Positions 44,366 through 50,619 of a stretch of DNA of 50,914 nt are shown in pieces. The notes under the pieces were generated by a model. It worked only from the letters and a program-made list of their open reading frames with translations. It ran no database searches and was not told the DNA's origin. The DNA lies in the NCBI RefSeq assembly GCF_019655055.1, contig NZ_BPFA01000035.1:1-50914 (forward strand). The letters are read 5' to 3'. How positions within the stretch are numbered: position 1 is the first letter of the stretch; every line of letters begins with the position of its first letter. Source of the stretch: Shewanella sp. MBTL60-112-B2. GTDB lineage: Bacteria; Pseudomonadota; Gammaproteobacteria; Enterobacterales; Shewanellaceae. A program made the translations under genes and the position numbers.

Positions 44366-45325
44366 CTACTTGTTAGCAAAGAAATCCGTCGCTTCTATCA
44401 ACGCTGTTCTGATCCCGGGCTCGCTAACCGCGTGCCCTGCATCTGGGATCACTAAAAACTTTGCCTCTGGGAACGCTTTATGTAGATCCCAAGCCGCTTC
44501 AAAAGGTGTGATCACATCATAACGCCCTTGTACGATAACCGTAGGAATGTGACGAATGACATCGATATTCTCGAGTAGATAATTATCGCTTGGAAAGAAG
44601 GCACGGTTTTCAAAGTAGTGGCACTCAACACGAGCAAATGCTTCGGCAAATTCATCTGAACTAAAGTGCTCTTCACGAGCCGGATCGGGTAACACAGATA
44701 ACATGCTGCCTTCCCATTTTCCCCACACTCGCGCAGCAGCGATTCTTAACGCTTTGTCGTCACTGGTAAGGCGCTTGTAATACGCATGAATCACATCATC
44801 ACGCTCATCTTCAGGGATAAAACCTATGTATTGCTCAAATAAGTCAGGGAACAGTGTGTGCCCCCATTGATAGAACCATAGAATCTCTTTACGGCGCAGC
44901 AGGAATATCCCACGCAATACCAACTCATCAACAACTTGTGGATGATTAATCGCATAAGCCAGCGCTAGTGTGCTGCCCCACGAGCCACCAAAGACTTGCC
45001 ATGTATCAATACCTAAGTGAGTTCTAATCTGCTCCATATCGCTGAGCAGCCCCCAGGTTGTATTATCTTCGAGGCAGCCTTTTGGGGTACTTTTACCGCA
45101 ACCTCTTTGATCAAAAATAACAATACGATACAAGGCAGGGTCGAATAAACGTCGACACTGAGGATCGGTACCAGCCCCCGGCCCACCGTGCAGATACACC
45201 ACAGGCTTGCCATTTGGATTACCCGACTGCTCAACATAGATTTCGTGAACATCAGATACTTTTAGCATTTCCTTGTGAAAAGGCTCTATTGGGGGATAAA
45301 GCTCGGCGATCTCATTGTTATTCAT
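44366..45325 (-). CDS. pip: Proline iminopeptidase
   Basis: This is a cytoplasmic alpha/beta-hydrolase (S33 family) that removes N-terminal proline from peptides. The 319-residue product has the oxyanion-hole motif HGGPG at 46-50 and nucleophile S115 in 'FGGSWGSTLALAYA'. The acid Asp is in 'VQGRYDVITP' and the catalytic His in 'DAGHAVSEPG', all in the usual order and spacing. It is the complete copy. The first 20 codons and the upstream region are duplicated at 47,690-47,748. Confidence 0.95.
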   Translation of the reverse strand: MNNNEIAELYPPIEPFHKEMLKVSDVHEIYVEQSGNPNGKPVVYLHGGPGAGTDPQCRRLFDPALYRIVIFDQRGCGKSTPKGCLEDNTTWGLLSDMEQIRTHLGIDTWQVFGGSWGSTLALAYAINHPQVVDELVLRGIFLLRRKEILWFYQWGHTLFPDLFEQYIGFIPEDERDDVIHAYYKRLTSDDKALRIAAARVWGKWEGSMLSVLPDPAREEHFSSDEFAEAFARVECHYFENRAFFPSDNYLLENIDVIRHIPTVIVQGRYDVITPFEAAWDLHKAFPEAKFLVIPDAGHAVSEPGIRTALIEATDFFANK

Positions 45326-45791
45326 ATACAGATCCTAATATTGTTATCTTGATACGCTGTGTAGCAGCAAATATTGATTACACCAAAGCGCTGCGGGCCG
45401 CATAGCGAGGCTAAGAAAGGTGGCTTTTACGAGGCATTATGGCATACGGCATCCAGCCGAAATCATGAAACCTTTTCAGCTCAAAGCTGACAAATAAAGT
45501 GAAATCACGGGGATAATATTAGGGGGAAGAGTAAGCGTTATAGCTTGCAATAAAATCAAAACACTTTCAGTTAAAGCGGCGGTTATTTATCAGCAGCGTC
45601 ATCATTTAGTTTTTGATTGACCCATTTTTCAAGCAAACTTTCTTTGCCAAGAAAGAACTGAACCGTGCTAATAAGAAAGATAACCTTCACAACTAACATC
45701 AGAATTTCAAAAATTAAATACATACACTTCCTAATCACGCTCAATCACGGAGAGTCTATCCGCTCTATGCAACATGCTTAATATATAGACA
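45267..45791. repeat. Segmental duplication, copy 1
   Basis: This block contains the first 20 codons of pip, the 257-bp upstream spacer, and a 46-residue ORF. It matches 47,690-47,972 plus 48,232-48,470 closely over its whole length, with scattered substitutions. Copy 2 carries about 259 extra bp. The two copies are direct repeats flanking the RAYT transposase and the ClpP-like gene. Confidence 0.9.
45583..45723 (-). CDS. Small single-helix membrane protein, 46 aa (duplicated)
   Basis: The product, MYLIFEILMLVVKVIFLIST followed by VQFFLGKESLLEKWVNQKL and a charged tail, has one hydrophobic helix (about 2-25) and an amphipathic, charged C-terminus. AGGAAG lies 4-9 bp before the ATG. The paralogue at 48,265-48,402 shares the first 36 codons, with three synonymous changes and one conservative replacement (V14A). 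This pattern supports a translated gene. Function unknown. It could act with the downstream pip only by position. Confidence 0.6.
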   Translation of the reverse strand: MYLIFEILMLVVKVIFLISTVQFFLGKESLLEKWVNQKLNDDAADK

Positions 45792-45799
45792 ACCAAAAC

Positions 45800-46384
45800 C
45801 TAATGCGGTACAAAACCATCTTTCTTAATAGACTGTAACCACAGGGAACTCTTCGCAGAATTTGAGTCAAGGTAGTGTTTGACCACCTCTTGAGGAATTG
45901 AAATATATTTAGCGCTCGGTTTCTTGTTTGTCGCTTCATCTCGATACTGTAAATGCACATTAGTCACGCCAAGCAAACTAAGTGAGGGGATGCTGTATTG
46001 CCAATATAGAATGTCTAAATTGTTTTTCTGAGCATACAAATCACCGATTAGAACAATCAGGTTACTGACACCAATCATTTGATAAAACTGACACTCAGCT
46101 TCAATATAGCTTTCACGTAAAACAAAAATACCATCCTTTAAAAGCTGACTTTGTCGTGACCAGTCACAACTGCTAATAAACTTATTCACCTCGACCTTCA
46201 AAGCTTGTGAGTAATGTACATTTTTCTTAAGCGATAGCGCTCCACCATGCAAACCAATAATATCTGTGTTATCAATCTCTTTTCGCGGCGCAGCTGTAAA
46301 TACATAATTAGCACACGATGACATACAGTAATCATCGACTTCGACAGTTATCAACTTTTCATATACAAACAGCCCCAACTCCAT
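45800..46384 (-). CDS. ClpP/SppA-like (COG3904-type) protein, probably 5'-truncated
   Basis: The 194-residue frame contains 'VEVDDYCMSSCANYVFTAAP' with 'IIGLHGGALS' after it. This resembles the nucleophile-Ser region of exported ClpP-fold proteins of the COG3904 type. No signal peptide is present. The same frame stays open upstream of the ATG to 46,453, encoding 'GEIDVG' immediately before it, the usual glycine-rich stretch ahead of this motif. No start codon lies in that extension and a TGA closes it. So the gene has probably lost its N-terminus in a rearrangement. Catalytic function is unproven. Confidence 0.55.
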   Translation of the reverse strand: MELGLFVYEKLITVEVDDYCMSSCANYVFTAAPRKEIDNTDIIGLHGGALSLKKNVHYSQALKVEVNKFISSCDWSRQSQLLKDGIFVLRESYIEAECQFYQMIGVSNLIVLIGDLYAQKNNLDILYWQYSIPSLSLLGVTNVHLQYRDEATNKKPSAKYISIPQEVVKHYLDSNSAKSSLWLQSIKKDGFVPH

Positions 46385-46630
46385 GCCGACATCAATCTCA
46401 CCAACATAACAAAGACATCCAAGATTATTTTCAGTACTTCTAGGTAGAATCTGTCAGCTTTAATCACAAGTCAAATAGCCACTCTTTTGGACCATCCCTC
46501 AGCCTAAGCGCTGCAATCAGGAGCTAAACATGACTAACGACTCATTACCACGCCAACCTAATGAAAATCACACAGCAGAAACACCAAACATCTGTTTGGT
46601 AATTTGAGAAGTTGGGTAAGTTAAAAAAGA

Positions 46631-47611
46631 CTAACTACAATCTAACCAGCGGTGACAATTGGCTGCACCTTGTCGCCTTTTACGTTCAAGGTGTTCACAA
46701 TAACTCGTCAGTTCTTGCGTATTACCCACAGGGCCTTTGAAGATTTTAGTGAACTCAGCGGTCATTTTAAGCCAGTTTTCAGCCGGAATATTCAAACGAT
46801 GCAACAGCTTCTGAGAAGAGAGACTAATAGCTCCTCTTTTATCATGGCGCTGAATACGACCGGTATCATCAATCAGTTGAAGGTAATCTTTAGCATTAAA
46901 CATCAGCCCTTTAGGCATATCTTGATGTTCATTTCCCACAAAATGCAATAACGCTTTGGGTTGCTTTCCATTAACCGCTGCTTTTATACGTAATTGAATA
47001 CTCGTGAAATCTGAGGTTTCTGGTGAAACTGCCATCTTTGCTCGAATAGGGTTCAAGTCGACATATGCCATACAAGCCAAGACTGCAGTCTCATCGAGCA
47101 GTGCTTGGGACTTAAACCTCCCCTCCCAAAAGCGACCTTTACACTTATCTTCTGCATTAGCCTTTCGGGCTATGGGTTCGTTCAATGCTCGCATGAACCA
47201 CGAGATATCCATCAACCTTATACGATACTCTTTAACCCGTTTATTGATAATGGCTTGCTGATAAGATTCAAGTGACTCACCTTTGATAAAAGCCAGATTA
47301 AGGCTGTCACCTTTGAACAGTTGTTGCCATTGCGTGACAACCTCGATATCTGACCAAGACTTGGCTAATTCTGCATCAACCCGTAATACAAGATGCAGGT
47401 GATTGCTCATCACCGCAAACGCACAGATATCAATGGCAAACACCTTTGCAAGCTGCAACAATCGCAGCTCAACCCAGTCACGTCTATGCTCATAGGATTG
47501 ACCAGTGTGCTTATCAACCCCACACAAAAAAGCCTTTCTAACACAACGTGATATACAATGATAAAACGGCGTATCCTCTAGGCTCACTAACGCTTTTCTA
47601 GGTGTTGGCAT
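46631..47611 (-). CDS. REP-associated tyrosine transposase (Y1/HUH), RAYT-like
   Basis: This is a single-strand-DNA transposase of the IS200/RAYT superfamily that cuts at hairpins with a Tyr-DNA intermediate. The 326-residue product has the HUH metal motif H71-L-H73 in 'AVMSNHLHLVLRVD' and the candidate nucleophile Y183 in 'MAYVDLNPIRA'. 'SRCVRKAFLCG' and 'GRFWEGRFKSQALLDE' are typical of large RAYT-like proteins. A C-terminal 130-residue extension follows. The ATG is preceded by AGAGGAG. It lies between the two copies of the pip duplication. The 29-nt sequence just upstream (47,661-47,689) recurs at 50,207-50,235. Confidence 0.88.
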   Translation of the reverse strand: MPTPRKALVSLEDTPFYHCISRCVRKAFLCGVDKHTGQSYEHRRDWVELRLLQLAKVFAIDICAFAVMSNHLHLVLRVDAELAKSWSDIEVVTQWQQLFKGDSLNLAFIKGESLESYQQAIINKRVKEYRIRLMDISWFMRALNEPIARKANAEDKCKGRFWEGRFKSQALLDETAVLACMAYVDLNPIRAKMAVSPETSDFTSIQLRIKAAVNGKQPKALLHFVGNEHQDMPKGLMFNAKDYLQLIDDTGRIQRHDKRGAISLSSQKLLHRLNIPAENWLKMTAEFTKIFKGPVGNTQELTSYCEHLERKRRQGAANCHRWLDCS

Positions 47612-47660
47612 AACAAACTCCTCTCTTCAGCCTTAACCAAAGCCTAGTAGAAGAAACCAG

Positions 47661-47689
47661 TAAGCACAATTTTGGGTGTCTTAGTTATT
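47661..47689. repeat. 29-nt repeat upstream of RAYT, copy 1
   Basis: A sequence beginning TAAGCACAATTTTGGGTGTC and ending TTAGTTATT recurs at 50,207-50,235 with one mismatch. It lies exactly between the RAYT gene and the point where homology to pip begins (47,690). Confidence 0.8.
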
Positions 47690-47748
47690 ATTTCCTTGTG
47701 AAAAGGCTCTATTGGGGGATAAAGCTCGGCGATCTCATTGTTATTCAT
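47690..47748 (-). pseudogene. pip 5' fragment
   Basis: This is the first 20 codons of proline iminopeptidase (MNNNEIAELYPPIEPFHKEM), identical in translation to the intact gene at 44,366-45,325. It is cut off at 47,690 where the 29-nt repeat and the RAYT gene begin. It is a remnant of the duplication, with no function expected. Confidence 0.85.
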
Positions 47749-48013
47749 ATACAGATCCTAATATTGTTATCTTGATACGCTGTGTAGCAGCAAATATTGA
47801 TTACACCAAAGCGCTGCGGGCCGCTTAGCGAGGCAAGAAAGGTGGCTTTGACGAGGCATTATTGCATAGGCTAATCCAGCAAAATCATGAAACCTTTTCA
47901 GCTCACAGCTGGCAAATAAAGTGAAGTCGCGGGGATAATATTAGGGGAAGAGTAAGCGCTTTAGCCTGTAATCAACGAAAGCCAACGCCACCGGTGATCC
48001 ATGTTAGTTATGG

Positions 48014-48169
48014 CTACCTCTTACTGGTCAAAAAGATAATCGCAAAAAGGGCCGTCATCAGAATGGCAGACTGTAGCAGATGAATACCAGCAATTCCTGT
48101 CAAACCTGCGACCCAAATCCCGATTAGCGCACTGACGCTATAGCCGACAAATAGAAACTTGTTTCTCAT
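48014..48169 (-). CDS. Small two-helix membrane protein, 51 aa
   Basis: This starts MRNKFLFVGYSVSALIGIWV and has a second hydrophobic stretch, HLLQSAILMTALFAIIFL, ending TSKR. GGGAG lies about 5 bp before the ATG. Codons are ordinary and the two helices are cleanly delimited by charged ends. It lies in the segment unique to duplication copy 2. Function unknown. It could be a toxin-like or housekeeping small membrane protein. Confidence 0.5.
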   Translation of the reverse strand: MRNKFLFVGYSVSALIGIWVAGLTGIAGIHLLQSAILMTALFAIIFLTSKR

Positions 48170-48264
48170 AGCACTCCCGAGAGCAAACCAACAATTAAAA
48201 ACTTTAAATCAACACCATGAATCAAGAGCGCAAATCAAAACAGTTTTAGTTAAAGCCATGGTTA

Positions 48265-48402
48265 TTAATCAGCATCGCCATCATTGGGTTTTCGATTGAC
48301 CCATTTTTCAAGCAAACTTTCTTTGCCAAGAAAAAACTGAACCGTGCTAATCAAAAAGATAGCCTTCACAACTAACATCAGTATTTCAAAAATTAAATAC
48401 AT
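48265..48402 (-). CDS. Small single-helix membrane protein, 45 aa (paralogue)
   Basis: This is the paralogue of the 45,583-45,723 gene. The helix and the KESLLEKWVN motif are retained, and the tail differs (NRKPNDGDAD against NQKLNDDAADK). The AGGAAG ribosome site is conserved. After 36 codons, changes become mostly non-synonymous, as if the C-terminal tail is under little constraint. Confidence 0.6.
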   Translation of the reverse strand: MYLIFEILMLVVKAIFLISTVQFFLGKESLLEKWVNRKPNDGDAD

Positions 48403-48737
48403 ACACTTCCTAATCACGCTCAATCACTAAGACTCAAAACGCACTATGCAAGATGCTTAATATATAGACACTACTAACAACATGCATTAGAGCATGAATC
48501 CATTTCAAGCCTGTCACGAAAGTCTGCAAGATAAGCAGCCAAATGCATGACATAAAAGCCAGAAAGGCGGTGATGCGGCAGGAGTTAAGCGAGGTTTACA
48601 AAACGCTACCGCTTCATTGATTGCCATAGCATGGATAGCTTTTCGCTTTGCAAAGTCACTTCACAGTAAAAAACAGTCGACACGTTGCAAGTGGAACAGA
48701 TTGATTTTGAATCATAAAAAGCTATTATTGCCGCTTA

Positions 48738-48842
48738 TCAACCCCTACAAACGATTAAACTAATTCGCCTTGCTTTGCAGGCATATATAACTTCTTTAGA
48801 GATAAGCCCTATGTACACTCGGTTGTTGCCTTGTATTTTCAT
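48738..48842 (-). pseudogene. Possible N-terminal fragment of a ClpP-like gene
   Basis: The 34-codon frame reads MKIQGNNRVYIGLISKEVIY and a short tail. It resembles the beginning (an 'I-x-G-x-I' strand) of COG3904-type proteins. The frame upstream contains ENNLGCLCYV, which also precedes the truncated ClpP-like gene at 45,800-46,384. The simplest reading is that two partial copies of one gene remain, one at each site. This is a weak inference. Confidence 0.3.
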
Positions 48843-48901
48843 CTCACTACTTTCAAGAACATAACAGAGACATCCAAGATTATTTTCCTTGATAAGAACC
48901 G

Positions 48902-49270
48902 CTATATATTTCTAGCCATTTTTTTAAATAAAAAATAAACAACTTCACAAAAAAAATACAGTACTGATGCTGCTATCATTAACAGTGAAATATCAGTAAG
49001 TAGATTATGAAGGTGGCAAACTAGAAAAAATGAAAATAAAGCGATAGATAGCATCAAGTGTTTACTAACTTTAACTTTCGACATAATAAAAATTGAGAAT
49101 ACACAAATTAACGTAACGAAAAAAAACTGTGCTGCTAAATCAAATGAGCTTCCTACATGCCTCAATGAGTAAAGTAGAGAAACGATACCAATTCCCCTAA
49201 TCACCCATACCGGGATCTCGGTGTTATTGGCAAAACCATCAATCTTTCTAGTAAATTTAAACTTTATCAT
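48902..49270 (-). CDS. Four-helix membrane protein, candidate bacteriocin immunity protein
   Basis: I recognise no family. The 122-residue product has four predicted TM helices (about 24-38, 43-64, 71-91 and 94-115), a basic N-terminus (MIKFKFTRK) and a basic C-terminus (FKKMARN). GAGGT lies 5-6 bp before the ATG. It is immediately downstream, on the same strand, of two double-glycine bacteriocin-like genes. A hairpin at 49,290-49,322 may tune its expression. Small multi-pass proteins in this position are typically immunity proteins, so I propose that role by position only. Confidence 0.6.
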   Translation of the reverse strand: MIKFKFTRKIDGFANNTEIPVWVIRGIGIVSLLYSLRHVGSSFDLAAQFFFVTLICVFSIFIMSKVKVSKHLMLSIALFSFFLVCHLHNLLTDISLLMIAASVLYFFCEVVYFLFKKMARNI

Positions 49271-49289
49271 TAAAGACCTCTACAATATA

Positions 49290-49322
49290 AAATTAAAGCC
49301 ATCGCTAAATGAACGATGGCTT
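49290..49322 (-). terminator. Terminator between bacteriocin and candidate immunity genes
   Basis: On the minus strand AAGCCATCG pairs with CGATGGCTT across an 8-nt loop (TTCATTTAG side), followed by TAATTTTAT. It lies just past the second peptide stop and before the 122-aa gene, so it could be partial, reducing readthrough. Confidence 0.7.
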
Positions 49323-49326
49323 AGGT

Positions 49327-49530
49327 TTAATCTAAACCTTTTTCCCCAAATAACTTATTAGCAGCCAACCACAAACTAGCAGCTCCAGCCCCGGCTAAAG
49401 CACCGCTTCCAAAGGCTTTCGCTACGCCAACAACCAAGGGCGGTATAAAAAAACCACCGCCATTAACTTTACTTAGTTCATCTATGCTTAGCTCACGGGT
49501 TAAGCTCGACGCGCCATGATTACTATCCAT
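49327..49530 (-). CDS. Double-glycine-leader bacteriocin-like peptide 2
   Basis: With the ATG at 49,530 the peptide is 67 residues. The start is one base after the stop of the upstream peptide gene, with AAGGTG about 10 bp before it. The frame also opens from a GTG at 49,542. The leader (1-25) ends 'RELSIDELSKVNGG', the classic pattern for cleavage by a peptidase-containing ABC exporter. The 42-residue core begins GFFIPPLVVGVAKAF and has GxxxG (GALAG) within a Gly/Ala-rich helix, then a charged end (KLFGEKGLD). The composition fits a pore-forming class II bacteriocin or microcin. Peptide 1 is its likely partner. Confidence 0.8.
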   Translation of the reverse strand: MDSNHGASSLTRELSIDELSKVNGGGFFIPPLVVGVAKAFGSGALAGAGAASLWLAANKLFGEKGLD

Positions 49531-49531
49531 A

Positions 49532-49726
49532 TTATTTATCACCTTGTTCTCCTGCTGCGATAGTTATACCTGCACCAGTTGCAGCCCCAGCACCATAAGC
49601 AATTTGAGTAGCAGAAAAGCTTCTATATACAAAAGCTGCACCTCTAATTACTCCTACTCCCACCCAGTAAAGAGCAGCTACACCACCATTAACTTCTTGG
49701 ATTTCTTTCTGTGTTAACTCTTGCAT
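49532..49726 (-). CDS. Double-glycine-leader bacteriocin-like peptide 1
   Basis: The 64-residue precursor has a short leader, MQELTQKEIQEVNGG, which matches the consensus of Gram-negative microcin V-type leaders. The 49-residue core begins VAALYWVGVGVIRGAAFVY and contains two GxxxG motifs (GVIRG and GAATG), typical of two-peptide bacteriocins whose helices interact through GxxxG. It ends in GEQGDK. The ATG has a strong AAGGAAG site. It is the first gene of the pair and overlaps the GTG-started frame of the second. There is no modification enzyme nearby, so an unmodified peptide is expected. Confidence 0.82.
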   Translation of the reverse strand: MQELTQKEIQEVNGGVAALYWVGVGVIRGAAFVYRSFSATQIAYGAGAATGAGITIAAGEQGDK

Positions 49727-49930
49727 AATATCTTCCTTAATTTAAACTGTTTAACGTTATGTTTGCCTAAGTGCTTAGCGACTCGATGAGAGTTTCCAAG
49801 CCTTAAGCGACTGACCAAGGGCGCGGTTTCCCGCTAAAGTTGCCGCGTCCTTGCTTTTAACCGATACAGTATTTCGCTACTTTTGAACTAGATACCCCAT
49901 CGTTTAAAATTCTTTTCCCCTTTAGATGTG

Positions 49931-50215
49931 CTATTGCGCACCTTGCGCTAATTGCTGCATTTCTTCGGGCGTATACACCTTCCCCAGGTGCATCACGACG
50001 ATTCGCTGTGCTTACTTTATGGTTTCTGGCCTATGCGCAATGATGACTCGGGTCATATTAAGCTGTTTAATTTGCTCGCTAATTTTTGCTTCATTGTCGA
50101 TATCCAGATGGCTAGTCGCTTCATCCATAAACAGCAAACTCGGTTGCTGATACAAAGCTCTAGCTAGTAATAGCCGCTGCACTTGCCCACCGGAGAACTG
50201 ACTGCCTAAGCACAA
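49931..50215 (-). pseudogene. C-terminal remnant of a peptidase-containing (CvaB-type) ABC exporter
   Basis: Only the end of a nucleotide-binding domain remains. It has the signature 'FSGGQVQRLLLARALYQQ', Walker B 'LLFMDEATSHLD' and the H-loop 'VIIAHRPETIK'. After K the reading frame meets TAA (50,012-50,014), then continues in the same frame as 'AQRIVVMHLGKVYTPEEMQQ' to a TAG at 49,931. So a single nonsense change removed the usual tail. The 5' side ends abruptly at about 50,216, at a 29-nt repeat and an IS3 remnant. The exporter cannot work as it stands. It was probably the dedicated transporter for the two peptides. Confidence 0.85.
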
Positions 50216-50235
50216 TTCTGGGTGTCTTAGTTATT
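50207..50235. repeat. 29-nt repeat at ABC/IS junction, copy 2
   Basis: This matches 47,661-47,689 with one substitution. It straddles the point where the exporter remnant ends and the IS3 orfA remnant begins, so it marks a rearrangement junction. Confidence 0.8.
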
Positions 50236-50487
50236 CGTCATATCCTCAAGCATCGAGTGTTTTAGGCTAAGCGTTGCAAACATATCTTTTAGCCTCCGGT
50301 TTTCTTCTTCAAGTTCTTTGAGGCGCTTTACATCTGATGCTTCCATACCACCATACTTTGAGCGCCACTTGTAAAAGCTGCTCTGACCTATGCCATGTTT
50401 ACGGCACACTTCAGGAACGGGCACACCCGACTCGGCTTCTTTGATCATGCTGACAATTTGAGATTCCGTGAACTTACTTTTTCTCAT
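50227..50487 (-). pseudogene. IS3-family OrfA, 3'-truncated
   Basis: This is the N-terminal DNA-binding subunit of an IS3-family transposase. 'MRKSKFTESQIVSMIKEAES' and 'VCRKHGIGQSSFYKWRSKYG' are the helix-turn-helix, then a leucine-zipper helix (VKRLKELEEENRRLKDMFA). The usual end (…D-x-IEKKL) is replaced by MTNN and a stop at the 29-nt repeat, so the C-terminus and all of OrfB are missing. The fragment cannot transpose by itself. Confidence 0.85.
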
Positions 50488-50557
50488 CGTAAATTTTCCT
50501 ATTTTAGTTAATGGAAAATTCTACTTATGAACTGTTTCATTTTATGGGGGAGTTACA
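50230..50557 (-). mobile_element. Truncated IS3-family element
   Basis: The left end reads TGTAACTCCCCCATAAAATG (50,557 downward), a TG-starting terminus of the type seen in IS3 elements of the IS407 group. The orfA remnant follows. The right end and OrfB are lost, with the break at about 50,230-50,235. It lies between the exporter remnant and the CPBP gene and probably disrupted the bacteriocin cluster. Confidence 0.75.
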
Positions 50558-50619
50558 TTGTGGTAAGGTGAAAAATGCACAATTAGCAATGGGTGGCCAA
50601 TGAGTGTGTTTTTAGTTAT

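Larger units (their letters stand above)
47690..48470. repeat. Segmental duplication, copy 2
   Basis: The direct repeat of 45,267-45,791. It contains a pip 5' fragment, the spacer and a paralogue of the 46-aa ORF. About 259 bp (47,973-48,231) is absent from copy 1 and carries a separate 51-codon ORF. The extra piece could be an insertion in copy 2 or a deletion in copy 1. The outer boundary ends at AATATATAGACA in both copies. Confidence 0.88.

Noticed and set aside
46530..46610. 26-codon plus-strand ORF with AGGAG before its ATG
   Set aside because: It is short, opposite to all neighbours, and has no motif. It may be a gene fragment, but nothing supports translation.
50012..50014. Recoding or readthrough of the TAA in the exporter remnant
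   Set aside because: No stimulatory context is apparent and the gene is already truncated at its 5' end, so ordinary decay is simpler.
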